Shown: positions 17,666 to 27,542, numbered from the stretch's first letter. The stretch is 64,000 nt of DNA from Ruegeria sp. EL01 (GCF_900313035.1 NZ_OMPS01000048.1:124001-188000); one strand, 5' to 3'. The notes: a model not told the origin generated them from the sequence alone. Made by a program: numbers and translations.

Positions 17666-19818
17666 TAGTGCGCCCCTCCGCCGATCGACATCCAAGTAAC
17701 CAGAGCGGCTATGCCCAGAACCATCCAAAACGCATAGGTAAAGATATACCCGGTCTGCGCTTTGCCCGCGAGGCGCGTGAAGAAGGGAACTACGCCCATT
17801 GCCACTCCGTTCAGGAAGCCGTCGATTGTATTGCCGTCCCCGCGCTTCCACAGGAACCGGCCAATTGCCAAGGTGGGTTTAACGAAGACCGCATCGTAGA
17901 TTTCATCAAAGTACCACTTGTTCAGCAGGAACAGGTACAGCGGTCGCTGGTTCGCAGCCAAACGCGCGGGCAGCGAAGTGTTCACAATGTAGAACCAATA
18001 GGCCACGATGAAGCCCAGTGCCATTGCGACAAACGGTGAGACCTTGACCCAATTCGGAGCGGCATGCGCATCGTCCAGAACATGGTTGTCCGGCGCAATG
18101 TACAAGGCACCCTCGCCCGGCTCACCAGCGAAGACATAGTGGTGGTCACCACCATGGGCCGCTTTGTCACCCTGCGCAGCGTCATCGCCATGGCCGTCAT
18201 CCGCGTGCGTTTCATCTGCATGCGCGTCTTCACCATCGGTCGTATCAGCAGGGCCGTGATCACCACCCTCGGCATGCTCGGATGCCTCAGCCACCGGAAT
18301 GCCATAGAACTTGCCGACTTTATCCGTATGACCAAAGAAGTTGCCGTACCAAATCATCCCGGCAAAGACCGCGCCCAAAGACAGAACGCCCAGCGGTATC
18401 AGCATGGACATCGGGCTTTCATGCGCGTGCTCATGCGTATGCTTGTCGCCCCGCTCTTCGCCATAGAATGTCAAGAAGATCAGCCGCCAGCTGTAGAAAG
18501 AGGTAAATGCAGCGGCGATCACCAGCATCCAGAACGCGTATCCTGTGCCGCCCGCAAAGGCGCTTTCAATGATCGCGTCCTTGGACAGGAACCCAGCAAA
18601 GCCAATCTGCGTCAGCGGAATGCCCACACCTGTGATGGCCAGCGTTCCGATCATCATGGCAGCGAATGTATAGGGAATTTTCTTCCGCAAGCCGCCGTAT
18701 TCCGTCATCTCCTGCTCGTGATGCATCGCGTTGATGACTGAGCCGGCCCCAAGGAACAATAGTGCCTTGAAGAAAGCGTGTGTCAGCAGGTGGAACATCG
18801 CCGCCGAATACATGCCTACGCCAGCCGCCACAAACATGTAGCCCAACTGAGAACAGGTCGAATACGCAATTACGCGCTTGATGTCAGTCTGAACCAAACC
18901 CACGGTCGCGGCAAAGAACGCTGTCGAAGCACCCAAGAAGGTGATGAACCCAGTCGCACCCGGTGCGAATTCCATCAGCGGTGACATGCGGCAGATCAAG
19001 AAGACGCCAGCGGTTACCATGGTCGCAGCATGAATCAGGGCCGATACCGGTGTCGGGCCTTCCATCGCGTCCGGCAACCATGTGTGCAGGATCAGCTGCG
19101 CCGATTTACCCATCGCGCCGATGAACAGCAGCACACAAATCACCTCGATGGCGCTCCATTCACCCCAAAGGAAATGCAATTGCGTTTCTGCCAGTTTCGG
19201 GGCCGAGGCAAAGATGTCCGAAAAGTTGATGCTGTCTGTCAGGAAGAACAGCGCAAAGATACCGAGCGCAAAACCAAAGTCCCCGACACGATTGACGATG
19301 AACGCCTTCATCGCTGCGGCATTGGCGGTCGGTTTGCGATAGTAGAAGCCAATCAACAAATAGGATGCGACACCCACGCCTTCCCAGCCAAAGAACATCT
19401 GCACCAGATTATCTGCCGTCACCAGCATCAGCATGGCGAAGGTGAAGAAAGACAGATAGGCGAAGAAGCGCGGCTTATAGCTCTCGCCTTCGCGCCATTG
19501 CGGATCATGAGCCATGTAGCCGAAGGAATAGAGGTGCACGAGCGCCGAGACGGTGGTCACCACGATCAGCATGATCGCTGTCAGTCGGTCCAGACGCACG
19601 GCCCAGCTTGTCGACAGCGAACCGCTCTCGATCCAGCGCATGATCTCGATCTGCTGGGTGACACCGTCGAAGGTTAGGAAAACGATCCAAGACAGCAGGC
19701 AGGCCAGAAACAGCAGACCCGTGGCGGTCCACATCGCGGCTTTTTCACCGATAAATCGCCAGCCAAAGCCGCAAAGCAACGCGCCCACCAGCGGGGCAAA
19801 GAGGATGGTGGTTTCCAT
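17665..19818 (-). CDS. nuoL: NADH-quinone oxidoreductase subunit L, with His/Asp-rich insert
   Basis: The 717-residue protein is the largest membrane subunit of complex I, with about 16 membrane segments and the long lateral helix that spans the membrane arm. Core motifs are [16 protein letters not shown] and [20 protein letters not shown]. Between the last core segments, residues about 511-563 form a charged stretch holding eight His and eleven Asp, and a smaller [10 protein letters not shown] cluster stands before it. These inserts make the protein about 100 residues longer than the E. coli form and lie in a loop outside the channel. Confidence 0.95.
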   Translation of the reverse strand: METTILFAPLVGALLCGFGWRFIGEKAAMWTATGLLFLACLLSWIVFLTFDGVTQQIEIMRWIESGSLSTSWAVRLDRLTAIMLIVVTTVSALVHLYSFGYMAHDPQWREGESYKPRFFAYLSFFTFAMLMLVTADNLVQMFFGWEGVGVASYLLIGFYYRKPTANAAAMKAFIVNRVGDFGFALGIFALFFLTDSINFSDIFASAPKLAETQLHFLWGEWSAIEVICVLLFIGAMGKSAQLILHTWLPDAMEGPTPVSALIHAATMVTAGVFLICRMSPLMEFAPGATGFITFLGASTAFFAATVGLVQTDIKRVIAYSTCSQLGYMFVAAGVGMYSAAMFHLLTHAFFKALLFLGAGSVINAMHHEQEMTEYGGLRKKIPYTFAAMMIGTLAITGVGIPLTQIGFAGFLSKDAIIESAFAGGTGYAFWMLVIAAAFTSFYSWRLIFLTFYGEERGDKHTHEHAHESPMSMLIPLGVLSLGAVFAGMIWYGNFFGHTDKVGKFYGIPVAEASEHAEGGDHGPADTTDGEDAHADETHADDGHGDDAAQGDKAAHGGDHHYVFAGEPGEGALYIAPDNHVLDDAHAAPNWVKVSPFVAMALGFIVAYWFYIVNTSLPARLAANQRPLYLFLLNKWYFDEIYDAVFVKPTLAIGRFLWKRGDGNTIDGFLNGVAMGVVPFFTRLAGKAQTGYIFTYAFWMVLGIAALVTWMSIGGGAH

Positions 19819-19824
19819 ATTCTC

Positions 19825-20130
19825 TTACCCCTTCATCATATTGACGTCTTCAACCGCGATGGTGCCACGGTTGCGGAAGAAGCAGACCAGAATGGCCAGA
19901 CCAATCGCCGCCTCGGCCGCTGCCACGGTCAGAACAAACAGCGTAAACACCTGCCCGACCAGATCGCCGAGGAAGCTTGAGAACGCCACAAGGTTGATAT
20001 TCACCGCCAGCAGCATCAATTCGATGCTCATCAGCAGGATGATGACGTTCTTGCGGTTCAGGAAGAGACCGAAGATGCCGATGACGAACAGCGTCGCCGC
20101 GACCGTAAGATAGTGTTCAAGTCCGATCAT
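19825..20130 (-). CDS. nuoK: NADH-quinone oxidoreductase subunit K
   Basis: The 101-residue protein has three membrane helices and the two conserved Glu residues of the proton path (IELMLLAVN, and [12 protein letters not shown]). It begins at ATG 20130, sharing one base with the stop of the small unknown gene upstream (TAATG) where nuoJ would normally stand. Confidence 0.95.
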   Translation of the reverse strand: MIGLEHYLTVAATLFVIGIFGLFLNRKNVIILLMSIELMLLAVNINLVAFSSFLGDLVGQVFTLFVLTVAAAEAAIGLAILVCFFRNRGTIAVEDVNMMKG

Positions 20131-20453
20131 TAGCCAGTCTTCCTATCAATGAAATCCAAGATCGCGACGCCGTACACATCCTCTACTGCATCAATTGCCG
20201 CGTCGATTGCTTGAAAGCGATCCAGTGTTTTCCTGCCATCCAATTCGCTGGTGAATGCCGAAGCAGATGCAGCTTTGATCCCTTCATCCGAAAGGAAAAC
20301 TCCGGCTTGCCTTGCTTCAACGATGAACCTTGCCAAGATCTGAGGCAGTACGCTGCCTTGCTCACCGGAGGCAACAGCATCCACATACTCCGCCCAGTAC
20401 TTAGTACCAGCGAAGAAAGTGCCGTTGAACCCGTTGTCGACTATTTCACTCAC
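20130..20453 (-). CDS. Unknown 107-residue protein inserted between nuoJ and nuoK
   Basis: I do not recognise this family. The predicted protein is soluble, acidic and helical ([20 protein letters not shown], then [20 protein letters not shown]). It starts with GTG at 20453 inside the nuoJ stop (GTGA overlap) and ends at 20130 sharing a base with the nuoK ATG (TAATG), so it is stitched exactly into the junction. Rows I counted here are about 50% G+C against about 60% in nuoJ. Its position implies co-expression with complex I; a role in the complex is not shown. The overlaps on both sides make a real gene likely. Confidence 0.65.
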   Translation of the reverse strand: MSEIVDNGFNGTFFAGTKYWAEYVDAVASGEQGSVLPQILARFIVEARQAGVFLSDEGIKAASASAFTSELDGRKTLDRFQAIDAAIDAVEDVYGVAILDFIDRKTG

Positions 20454-21052
20454 AACCCCTGCCCCGGTTTCACGTCCTTCAGCTCCATCGCCTTGGCTGG
20501 GTCGCGCATCATCTGGCCGATGATGTCCTGCCGCTTGATGTCCTTGCGGTGGCGCAGGGTCAGAACAATGGCGCCGATCATGGCCACCAGCAGGATCAGG
20601 CCCGCCAGTTGGAACAGAAGGAAGTATTGATCGTACAGGATAACACCCAGTGCTTCGGTGTTGTGGCGGTCCACTGGCACCGGCTGTGCCAGATTGGTCG
20701 CTGCGCCCTGTGCGCTGTCCCATGCGCCGAAGGCCATGACAAACTGCATCAGGATGACCAGACCGATCAGCAAAGCCAACGGCATATAGCGCGCCATCTC
20801 GGCTTTCAACTCCGCAAAGTCCACATCCAGCATCATCACCACGAAGAGGAACAGAACCGCGACCGCGCCGACATAGACGATGATCAGCAGCATCGCCACA
20901 AATTCAGCCCCCAGCAGCACGAACAGCCCCGCTGCAGAAAGAAACGACAGGATAAGCCACAGAACAGAATGCACCGGCTGGCGGCTGATCACCGTGAACA
21001 GCCCGCCGGTGATGGCGCTGATGGCAAACAGGTAGAAGGCAAAGACGGTCAT
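20450..21052 (-). CDS. nuoJ: NADH-quinone oxidoreductase subunit J
   Basis: The 200-residue protein has five membrane helices, including the one with a pi-bulge near [17 protein letters not shown], which links quinone chemistry to proton pumping in complex I. Its ATG overlaps the stop of the upstream CMD-family gene by four bases, and its stop overlaps the GTG of the unknown gene that separates it from nuoK. Confidence 0.95.
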   Translation of the reverse strand: MTVFAFYLFAISAITGGLFTVISRQPVHSVLWLILSFLSAAGLFVLLGAEFVAMLLIIVYVGAVAVLFLFVVMMLDVDFAELKAEMARYMPLALLIGLVILMQFVMAFGAWDSAQGAATNLAQPVPVDRHNTEALGVILYDQYFLLFQLAGLILLVAMIGAIVLTLRHRKDIKRQDIIGQMMRDPAKAMELKDVKPGQGL

Positions 21053-21459
21053 TGATCCTCATCCTCGTTATCGCCCATGACCTCTTGCGCCAGTTCCAGC
21101 GCGCGGCTCATGGCCGGGATGCCGGCAAAGACCGACATCTGACCGATCGTTTCCACGATCTCTTGTTTCTTGGCACCCGCCTCAAGCGCATGGCGCACAG
21201 TCTGACGCACCGCCGCATCCGCTTGCGCGCCCTGACAGGTCAGCCCGGCCAGCGTCAACAGCAGGCGAGTTTTGGCGTCCAGCCCGTCCTTGTTGACTGT
21301 GTTGCCGAACATCATCTCCATGACTTCTTTCGGCATGGTCGGCCACAGCGTCTCGAACCCTTTGGGCGAGAAGCTCTCAAGCCCCGGATTCATCGCCTTG
21401 GCCATGTCCTGCGCCTGTTTGAGCATCTGTTCAAATGGATTTGTCGGCGTGTCACTCAT
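21049..21459 (-). CDS. Carboxymuconolactone decarboxylase (AhpD-like) family protein in the nuo operon
   Basis: The 136-residue protein has the helical CMD-family core ([19 protein letters not shown], then [20 protein letters not shown] and [18 protein letters not shown]). It has only one Cys at the usual active site instead of the CxxC of AhpD, so peroxidase activity is doubtful. It lies between nuoI and nuoJ with 4-base ATGA overlaps on both sides, which fixes the start at 21459. Unrelated reading frames between nuo genes are known in Rhodobacter, so this may be a clade-specific accessory gene. Confidence 0.8.
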   Translation of the reverse strand: MSDTPTNPFEQMLKQAQDMAKAMNPGLESFSPKGFETLWPTMPKEVMEMMFGNTVNKDGLDAKTRLLLTLAGLTCQGAQADAAVRQTVRHALEAGAKKQEIVETIGQMSVFAGIPAMSRALELAQEVMGDNEDEDQ

Positions 21460-21950
21460 CTGTACGGCGCGTCCATTTCCAGATTGCGGGCGATCTCGGC
21501 TTCCCAACGTTCACCGTTGTCGAGCAGTTTTTCCTTGTCGTAGAATAGCTCTTCGCGGGTTTCGGTGGCGAACTCGAAGTTCGGACCTTCGACAATAGCA
21601 TCTACCGGGCAGGCCTCTTGGCAGAAGCCGCAATAGATGCACTTGGTCATATCAATGTCGTACCGCGTGGTGCGGCGGCTGCCGTCTTCGCGTGGTTCAG
21701 CGTCGATGGTGATGGCCTGCGCCGGACAGATCGCCTCGCAGAGTTTGCAGGCGATGCAGCGTTCTTCACCGTTTGGATAGCGACGCAGGGCGTGCTCACC
21801 GCGGAAACGCGGCGACAAGGGGCCCTTTTCGTGTGGGTAGTTGATGGTGGCCTTGGGGGCGAAGAAGTACTTCAACCCCAGCTTCATGCCGACCCAAAAG
21901 TCCTGCAGCAAAAAGTACTTGGCGGCGCGGGTATAGTCGATTTGTGTCAT
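21456..21950 (-). CDS. nuoI: NADH-quinone oxidoreductase subunit I
   Basis: The 164-residue ferredoxin-like subunit carries the two [4Fe-4S] clusters N6a and N6b: [18 protein letters not shown] and [18 protein letters not shown]. It passes electrons through the peripheral arm of complex I to the NuoB cluster. It follows nuoH by one base and overlaps the CMD-family gene by four. Confidence 0.96.
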   Translation of the reverse strand: MTQIDYTRAAKYFLLQDFWVGMKLGLKYFFAPKATINYPHEKGPLSPRFRGEHALRRYPNGEERCIACKLCEAICPAQAITIDAEPREDGSRRTTRYDIDMTKCIYCGFCQEACPVDAIVEGPNFEFATETREELFYDKEKLLDNGERWEAEIARNLEMDAPYR

Positions 21951-21951
21951 A

Positions 21952-22989
21952 TCAGCCTCCTACGCTCCAACGGGCATACGCGCCCCAGAACCAGTCGAAT
22001 TTCGCTGCAAAGGCCACGAAGACCACCCAAGCCAAAGAGAACGGAAGGAAGACTTTCCAGCCCAGCCGCATCAGCTGGTCATAGCGGTAGCGCGGCGTGA
22101 TCGCTTTGACCATCGCGAAGAGGAAGAAGAAGAACGCCATTTTGGCGACCATCCACAGGACCCCATCGGGCAGGCCCGGGATCGGCGACAGCCAGCCGCC
22201 GAAGAACAGCAATGTAGTCAGCGCGCACATCAGGAAGATGGCGATATATTCGCCCGCCATGAACAGCAGGAAGGGTGTGGCCGAGTATTCGACCTGATAA
22301 CCTGCGACCAGTTCCGACTCCGCCTCGGGCAGATCAAACGGGGGGCGGTTGGTTTCAGCCAGCGCCGAGATGAAGAACAAGAAGACCATCGGGAAATGCG
22401 GCAGCCAGTACCAGTTGAACAGACCTAGATTGCCATCTTGTGCCTGCACAATCGCGCCGAAATTCATCGACCCGGTCGAGAGGATCACACCAATGATGAT
22501 CAGACCGATAGAGACTTCGTAAGAAATCATCTGCGCGGCGGAGCGCAAGGAACCGAGGAAAGGATACTTTGAGTTCGACGCCCAACCGCCCATAATCACG
22601 CCATAAACCTCCAGCGAAGACACGGCGAAGACATACAGGATTGCGACGTTTATGTCGGACAGAACCCAGCCATCGTTGAACGGGATCACCGCCCAGGCGA
22701 TCATCGCCAGAACAAAGGATGTCAGCGGTGCGAGGATAAAGACAGTGCGGTCGGCCCCGGCCGGGATAACCACCTCTTTCACCACATATTTCAGCGCATC
22801 CGCTACGGTTTGCAGCAGCCCGTACACGCCAACGACGTTGGGGCCCCGGCGCATCTGAACAGCCGCCCAGATCTTGCGGTCGCCATAAACAAGGAACAAC
22901 AGAGAGATCATTACAAAGGCAACAACTGCAAGCACTTGCGCCAGAATGATGATGGCTATTCCGCCTGGGGTGGTAAAGAAATCAGCCAT
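21952..22989 (-). CDS. nuoH: NADH-quinone oxidoreductase subunit H
   Basis: The 345-residue, eight-helix membrane subunit forms much of the quinone chamber of complex I. Signature stretches are [16 protein letters not shown] and [19 protein letters not shown] with conserved Glu residues. The ATG at 22989 overlaps the stop of the small frame upstream by eight bases. Confidence 0.96.
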   Translation of the reverse strand: MADFFTTPGGIAIIILAQVLAVVAFVMISLLFLVYGDRKIWAAVQMRRGPNVVGVYGLLQTVADALKYVVKEVVIPAGADRTVFILAPLTSFVLAMIAWAVIPFNDGWVLSDINVAILYVFAVSSLEVYGVIMGGWASNSKYPFLGSLRSAAQMISYEVSIGLIIIGVILSTGSMNFGAIVQAQDGNLGLFNWYWLPHFPMVFLFFISALAETNRPPFDLPEAESELVAGYQVEYSATPFLLFMAGEYIAIFLMCALTTLLFFGGWLSPIPGLPDGVLWMVAKMAFFFFLFAMVKAITPRYRYDQLMRLGWKVFLPFSLAWVVFVAFAAKFDWFWGAYARWSVGG

Positions 22990-23206
22990 TGGTCCTCACA
23001 CCGTGGGTATTCCGTTTTCCGCGTGCGATGCAAAGGCCATGTGCCTGCGCATATTGCGGCTGGGTCGGCGCGTTGGTGTAAACAGCATCTGCCGCTATTG
23101 TGCCACCCTTTTTGTTCAGCTTCATATGCAAATCACACACGTCCACCCGCCATCTGGTGTCACGCGTCAGCGCGTGTGAATGCGATATGACAACGGTCTG
23201 CATCAT
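22982..23206 (-). CDS. Possible small protein between nuoG and nuoH
   Basis: A 74-residue frame fills the otherwise empty gap of about 210 bases between nuoG and nuoH. It begins at ATG 23206 overlapping the nuoG stop (ATGA) and ends eight bases inside nuoH. The product is basic, with [20 protein letters not shown] and [15 protein letters not shown]; no domain is recognised. The double overlap resembles the other inserted genes, but length and composition alone do not prove coding. Confidence 0.4.
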   Translation of the reverse strand: MMQTVVISHSHALTRDTRWRVDVCDLHMKLNKKGGTIAADAVYTNAPTQPQYAQAHGLCIARGKRNTHGVRTNG

Positions 23207-25224
23207 TCCGCAGCCATCTGTTCGGCTTTGCGCGCCTGTGCTTGCGCCGACAGTTCGGCCATCAATTCTGAGGCGCGCGCAATCGGATTGGTCAGATAGA
23301 AATCTTTGATCGCATTGCGGAAAGTCGCCTTGCCCAAAGGTGCCGCGTCCAGAGCCAGCACTTCATTCTCAATCACTTCGTCAAGTTGGGCCAGATGTGG
23401 CACGGCTTCGATCAACGCGGTGCGCAGTTGCGCCAATGAGTCGAAGGGTAACGTCGCATCCAGTTCTGCAGACAAAGCCCGCAGGATGGCCCAGTTTTCC
23501 TTGGCCTCGCCTGGTGCGAAACCGGCGCGCATCGCCAGTTGCGGGCGGCCTTCGGTGTTCACGAACAGCCCGTTTTCTTCGGTATAGGCAGCGCCCGGCA
23601 AGATCACGTCGGCGCGGTGCGCCCCGCGATCGCCATGGCTGCCCTGATAGATGACGAAGGCGCCATCGCCGATTTCGACCTCGTCCGCACCCAGGTTATA
23701 GATCACATCCGCAGCACTGACGGCGTCCATGCCGCTTTCGTTGGTGGCACCCACATCCATCGCACCAACGCGCGAGGCTGCGGTATGAAGGATCAGCAGA
23801 CCGCTCTCGGTATTGATTGCAATGGACTGCGCGGCCGCCAGTACGGCAGCGCCATCCGCTTCTTGCAACGCCCCTTGTCCGACAATGACCAGAGAGCGTT
23901 TGCCCTTGATCTGGTCATCACCGCCCATGTCGACGGCCTTTTGTAGCGCAGCGCGGTCATCACCCATATGGTGGTAGCCGTAGGTCAGATCCGCTGCGTG
24001 CCCGACCAGCGCCACCTCGGCCCCATGTGCCCAAGCCTTGCGGATACGCGCGTTCAGAACCGGAGATTCATCACGCGGGTTTGTTCCGATCAGCAAAATA
24101 CGCTCGGCCGTATCGATGTCTTCGATTGCGGCCGTCCCGGCATAGGCCCCACGGTTTCCCGCGGGCAACTTGGCCCCGTCAGTGCGGCATTCAACAACAC
24201 CACCCTGCCCTTCAATCATCTGTTTCAGCGCAAAGATCGCCTCGACGGGCGCCAGATCACCTACAATCCCGGCTGGTTTTTGAGCTCCTTTGAACGCTTC
24301 GGCCGCTTTCGCCAGTGCCTCCGGCCATGTCGCGGCACGCAGTTTGCCGTTTTCGCGCACGTAAGGGCGGTCCAGCCTTTGGCGACGCAAACCGTCCCAG
24401 ACAAAGCGGGTCTTGTCGCTGATCCATTCCTCGTTCACGCCGTCATGATTGCGCGGCAGGAATCGCATCACTTCGCGGCCTTTGGTGTCGACACGGATGT
24501 TGGAACCCAAAGCATCCATCACATCGACAGATTCCGTCTTGGTCAGCTCCCACGGCCGCGCTGTAAAGGCGTAAGGCTTGGACGTCAGCGCACCAACCGG
24601 GCAGAGGTCAATGATGTTGCCCTGCAGGTTGGAATCGAGCGTTTCGTTCAGATACGCAGTAATTTCGGCATCTTCTCCGCGCCCGGTTTGACCCATCTGG
24701 GTGATCCCGGCCACCTCGGTGGTGAATCGAACGCAGCGGGTGCAGCTTATGCAGCGGGTCATCGCGGTGCCGACAAGCGGTCCGAGGTTCAGATCGTCGA
24801 CTGCACGTTTCGCCTCTTTGAAACGCGAACCTGCCATCCCGTAGGCCATCGCCTGATCCTGCAGGTCACACTCGCCGCCCTGATCGCAGATCGGGCAATC
24901 CAGTGGGTGATTGATCAGCAGAAACTCCATCACCCCTTCGCGGGCTTTTTTGACCATGGGCGAGTTCGTTTTGACCACCGGCGCCTGCCCTTCCGGCCCG
25001 GCGCGCAAATCCCGCACCTGCATCGCGCAGGAGGCCGCCGGTTTCGGCGGGCCGCCCACGACTTCGACCAGACACATCCGGCAGTTCCCGGCAATCGACA
25101 AGCGCTCGTGGTAACAAAAGCGCGGCACTTCGACCCCGGCCTGTTCGCAGGCCTGGATTAGGGTCATTGCACCATCGACTTCGATTTCCTGCCCGTCGAT
25201 ATTGACTTTGCGGAGGTCAGACAT
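23203..25224 (-). CDS. nuoG: NADH-quinone oxidoreductase subunit G
   Basis: The 673-residue subunit has an N-terminal [2Fe-2S] ferredoxin domain ([19 protein letters not shown]), the His/Cys cluster region ([18 protein letters not shown]), a [4Fe-4S] site ([11 protein letters not shown]), and a molybdopterin-oxidoreductase-like fold without molybdenum. It is the length of the mitochondrial NDUFS1 type rather than the longer E. coli form. It relays electrons from NuoF to NuoI. Confidence 0.96.
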   Translation of the reverse strand: MSDLRKVNIDGQEIEVDGAMTLIQACEQAGVEVPRFCYHERLSIAGNCRMCLVEVVGGPPKPAASCAMQVRDLRAGPEGQAPVVKTNSPMVKKAREGVMEFLLINHPLDCPICDQGGECDLQDQAMAYGMAGSRFKEAKRAVDDLNLGPLVGTAMTRCISCTRCVRFTTEVAGITQMGQTGRGEDAEITAYLNETLDSNLQGNIIDLCPVGALTSKPYAFTARPWELTKTESVDVMDALGSNIRVDTKGREVMRFLPRNHDGVNEEWISDKTRFVWDGLRRQRLDRPYVRENGKLRAATWPEALAKAAEAFKGAQKPAGIVGDLAPVEAIFALKQMIEGQGGVVECRTDGAKLPAGNRGAYAGTAAIEDIDTAERILLIGTNPRDESPVLNARIRKAWAHGAEVALVGHAADLTYGYHHMGDDRAALQKAVDMGGDDQIKGKRSLVIVGQGALQEADGAAVLAAAQSIAINTESGLLILHTAASRVGAMDVGATNESGMDAVSAADVIYNLGADEVEIGDGAFVIYQGSHGDRGAHRADVILPGAAYTEENGLFVNTEGRPQLAMRAGFAPGEAKENWAILRALSAELDATLPFDSLAQLRTALIEAVPHLAQLDEVIENEVLALDAAPLGKATFRNAIKDFYLTNPIARASELMAELSAQAQARKAEQMAAE

Positions 25225-25231
25225 GATTTCG

Positions 25232-25678
25232 TTAGCCTTTCAGCAATGCACCGATCCTGGTGCTGTTGGCAATCTCGCGACGACCGGCTGCACAGAAAGT
25301 ACTGGATTCACCAATAACAACTCCGCTTTTCTGGATGTACGCTATTAGGTCATCCTGCGCCCGCTTCCGTGGAATGTTCCTAGCCAGATAACGAAGATCA
25401 CTCTCAAGATAGCCCTTGGTTTTCAGGTCTTCGTCTAGCACTTTCATCTGGCTTTCAGCAGCAGATCGGTTGAATTTGATTGAGGAACACTCGTCCGAGA
25501 TTTGTTCCGCTACCGCCGCGGCAAAGGCAAAGTCATACACTTCCGGTGGAATCTCACTCCGGAACTCAGCCCGAGACGCCGCGGATTCGGTGCCATTAGT
25601 TGTCGTCGTTTCGCACGCAGAAAAAGCCATGAACAGGGCCAGACCAAACAAACCGTGCATTGGTATCTTTGTGATCAT
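25232..25678 (-). CDS. DUF5333-like lipoprotein, copy 1
   Basis: The 148-residue protein has a signal peptide with a lipobox-like FMAFSAC, then a Ser/Thr-rich linker and a helical domain. It aligns with the next gene: [11 protein letters not shown] against ANEISDYCPSI, and [21 protein letters not shown] against NSFCTLGRTEIERNSAIGVYL, with two cysteines in the same places. I place both in the Rhodobacterales family DUF5333 (function unknown) from memory of its size and Cys pattern. It is 7 bases upstream of nuoG in the operon. Confidence 0.7.
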   Translation of the reverse strand: MITKIPMHGLFGLALFMAFSACETTTTNGTESAASRAEFRSEIPPEVYDFAFAAAVAEQISDECSSIKFNRSAAESQMKVLDEDLKTKGYLESDLRYLARNIPRKRAQDDLIAYIQKSGVVIGESSTFCAAGRREIANSTRIGALLKG

Positions 25679-25681
25679 CCC

Positions 25682-26086
25682 TCAGTTCGCCCTCAAATAA
25701 ACGCCGATGGCGCTGTTTCTTTCGATTTCCGTACGGCCCAGTGTGCAGAAGGAATTCGGATTGTCATAGGACACGCCGTGCTGCGACAGATAGGCCTCAC
25801 CCTTGGATCGCATCCGGTTTTTTTCAGAATCAGAGTCCACGTAGGCGCGGATTTCCTTGTCCGAATATCCCAGTTTGTTCGCCTTGGACCGCAATCCCCA
25901 CATCACCCCGATCGCCTTCATCCGGCGTCCGCTGATCGACGGGCAATAGTCCGAAATTTCGTTTGCAATGGCGATATAGTAGAGTTCGTTGTCGATCTCT
26001 TTGACATCTCTCAAGGGCGGTTTTGCTTCTGCCGCCGCCGGGATTGTCATGAGGGCCGCCAGAGCGATTGTTTTTACAAAAGACAT
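25682..26086 (-). CDS. DUF5333-like exported protein, copy 2
   Basis: The 134-residue protein has a plain signal peptide (FVKTIALAALMTIPAAAEA) and a helical domain with two conserved cysteines (ISDYCPSI and PNSFCTLG), probably a periplasmic disulfide. It is a paralogue of the gene just downstream, from which it is separated by three bases. ATG 26086 has AAGGAGA six bases upstream and was preferred over an ATG at 26200. A strong hairpin lies directly before this ribosome-binding site. Confidence 0.72.
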   Translation of the reverse strand: MSFVKTIALAALMTIPAAAEAKPPLRDVKEIDNELYYIAIANEISDYCPSISGRRMKAIGVMWGLRSKANKLGYSDKEIRAYVDSDSEKNRMRSKGEAYLSQHGVSYDNPNSFCTLGRTEIERNSAIGVYLRAN

Positions 26087-26098
26087 GGTTTCTCCTTT

Positions 26099-26119
26099 CG
26101 TCTTGGGTTCCCCAAGACG
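26099..26119 (-). promoter_or_regulatory. Strong hairpin before the second DUF5333-like gene
   Basis: CGTCTTGGG at 26099-26107 and CCCAAGACG at 26111-26119 form a perfect 9-bp stem with a 3-base loop. In the direction of transcription it ends at the AAAGGAGA ribosome-binding site of the gene starting at 26086. There is no T-run, so it is more likely an RNA-stability or processing element inside the operon than a terminator. Confidence 0.5.
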
Positions 26120-26184
26120 ACGTGCGACCGATTTGCTATGCAATAACAGCCCGAGGATCGTGTCATGATATGCAAAAACACGAC

Positions 26185-26541
26185 TCATGGTCTTTGGCAC
26201 GTCCCAGCAAATGTCAGCTTGTCATCACTTATCTGCAATTGCTGTGGCTCGGTATCCGGGCCAACTTTCCACTCGATCCGCGACGAGCCGAAATTTTCAA
26301 TACAGAACTTTGTTCCCTCATAGCGCCCCGCCTCACGGGCGCCGTCCAGCGATGCGGACACACCGTTTATGACCACCGTAAAATTGGCCGGAGAGACTTT
26401 CTTGTCCACCACCTTTGCCTTGGCCCGAAAGGACTGACCATCAAACAGAATCCGATCATCGGACGGCCTGAACAATCCACAGGCCGACACCATAAGACAC
26501 GCAGAAACAAGTGTTGCTCCCGTAAGGACGACTTTATTCAA
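26185..26541 (-). CDS. Small lipoprotein of unknown function in the nuo operon
   Basis: The protein of about 118 residues starts with a lipoprotein signal (NKVVLTGATLVSACLMVSAC, lipobox VSAC) and then a small beta-rich domain with one later Cys pair (FCIENFG and AGTCQRP). No family was recognised. GTG 26550 and TTG 26541 are both possible; TTG was chosen because GGGGGTGG lies six bases before it and it gives a typical lipoprotein N-terminus. It is not overlapped by neighbours: 98 bases follow it and about 80 precede it. Confidence 0.6.
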   Translation of the reverse strand: MNKVVLTGATLVSACLMVSACGLFRPSDDRILFDGQSFRAKAKVVDKKVSPANFTVVINGVSASLDGAREAGRYEGTKFCIENFGSSRIEWKVGPDTEPQQLQISDDKLTFAGTCQRP

Positions 26542-26567
26542 GGTAACCACCCCCGTTTAGTGGCTGG

Positions 26568-26586
26568 CCTGAGCGGCTTGTCGAAG
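26568..26586. repeat. Copy of a CCTGAGC-TTGTCGAAG type repeat, with insertion
   Basis: CCTGAGC at 26568-26574, GGC, then TTGTCGAAG at 26578-26586 matches, apart from the extra GGC, an intergenic sequence that I know from other proteobacterial genomes as CCTGAGCTTGTCGAAGG. It lies in the noncoding gap between the DUF3291 gene and the small lipoprotein gene. A palindromic AGTCGACT follows at 26585-26592. Only one copy was noticed in this window. Confidence 0.35.
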
Positions 26587-26620
26587 TCGACTGAGACTGT
26601 AAATCGTGTCTGCATCGTCT

Positions 26621-27124
26621 TCACTCCGCCGCAACCCGGGCGCACCGATTGTCGCGCCACTTGCTTGCCTGTTTCAATTCATCCCAGCCAAAGGCTTGGG
26701 CGTCGGGACCATTTGCCCGCAGCTGGACCAACCGCTCTAACGCTTCTTCGAGGGTCGGTTTATGCCCAGCGGGCACCCACCACATCACAAAATGCTGGTC
26801 ACCCAGTACCTCGAACCAGTCGTGTCGGCGATCGTAGAACTGTTTATGGATTGTGCCCCAAACAAAGCGCTCAAGACTTTCGACGTTTTCCCAAACAGTC
26901 ATATTGGCAACGAATTGCGGGTCGCCGTCGATGTTGTTTTCGGTATTGCCGGTTCCCGGCTCGCCCGATCCTTCCATCATCCAGACAAAGCCCGGCATGC
27001 GTTTCCCAAGCCCGTTGATACGGTCGAGGTTGTCCATGAATTCGGCCACACGCGGATCGTCGGTCGGCGCCAGTAAACGCCCGACGTTCAGTTCGGCAAG
27101 ATGATATCCGTCAGGCTGAATCAA
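26621..27124 (-). CDS. DUF3291 family protein
   Basis: The 167-residue protein has the DUF3291 pattern: GYHLAELNVGRLLAPTDDPR at the start, NLDRINGLGKRMPGFVWMM, NMTVWENVESLERFVWGTIH and FVMWWVPAGHKPTLEEAL. The fold is of the antibiotic-monooxygenase-like kind, function unknown. The start is TTG at 27124, overlapping the stop of the MAPEG gene (TTGA); the frame is open further upstream but only as a shadow of that gene. It is part of a five-gene block between nuoF and nuoG. Confidence 0.82.
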   Translation of the reverse strand: MIQPDGYHLAELNVGRLLAPTDDPRVAEFMDNLDRINGLGKRMPGFVWMMEGSGEPGTGNTENNIDGDPQFVANMTVWENVESLERFVWGTIHKQFYDRRHDWFEVLGDQHFVMWWVPAGHKPTLEEALERLVQLRANGPDAQAFGWDELKQASKWRDNRCARVAAE

Positions 27125-27537
27125 AACGCCGCCACCAGTGCCATGACGCCAAGAGCAATCATGCACACCCATCCGATCACGTAAAAAGTCGAGCGCAGCC
27201 CGCTGGTTGGCTTTCCTAGTCCTTGCAGGTGGACCACCAGCATGACAATCCGTGCAACCAACGCAACAGATGCCAACAGATTTACCCAGAAGGGGCTTGC
27301 CCCAAGCAAGATCGCAGCCAGCGTCACTGTCAGAAATGCAGGAAGCGTTTCCGTGCCGTTCAGATAGGCGCGGTTCATCCGATAGGCTTTGTCGGAGTAA
27401 TCCTGCTCTGGCGTAGCCCCTGGCGCCAATCCCTTGCCAGCCTTGGCAAGCGCCGAGAACGGCGACATGAATAGAACGATCAGCGTGAAAATCACCAGTG
27501 AGGCGATCGCGTGGGAATACAATCCAAATACATCCAT
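27121..27537 (-). CDS. MAPEG family membrane protein
   Basis: The 138-residue protein has four membrane helices and the MAPEG pattern RMNRAYLNGTETLPAFLTVT, which in the family lies at the glutathione-binding helix. MAPEG members are membrane glutathione transferases or eicosanoid enzymes; the bacterial substrates are mostly unknown. ATG 27537 lies 5 bases after the nuoF stop with GGAG overlapping that stop. It is likely co-expressed with complex I. Confidence 0.85.
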   Translation of the reverse strand: MDVFGLYSHAIASLVIFTLIVLFMSPFSALAKAGKGLAPGATPEQDYSDKAYRMNRAYLNGTETLPAFLTVTLAAILLGASPFWVNLLASVALVARIVMLVVHLQGLGKPTSGLRSTFYVIGWVCMIALGVMALVAAF

Positions 27538-27542
27538 CAATC

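Noticed and set aside
16121-17851. Longer nuoM start at 17851
   Set aside because: The extra 62 residues overlap nuoL, lack membrane character and have no RBS; ATG 17665 with GGAGGGG fits the family.
23968-25161. Open frame of nearly 400 codons on the plus strand
   Set aside because: It is a shadow of nuoG, which carries all iron-sulfur motifs on the minus strand; high G+C makes long antisense frames common.
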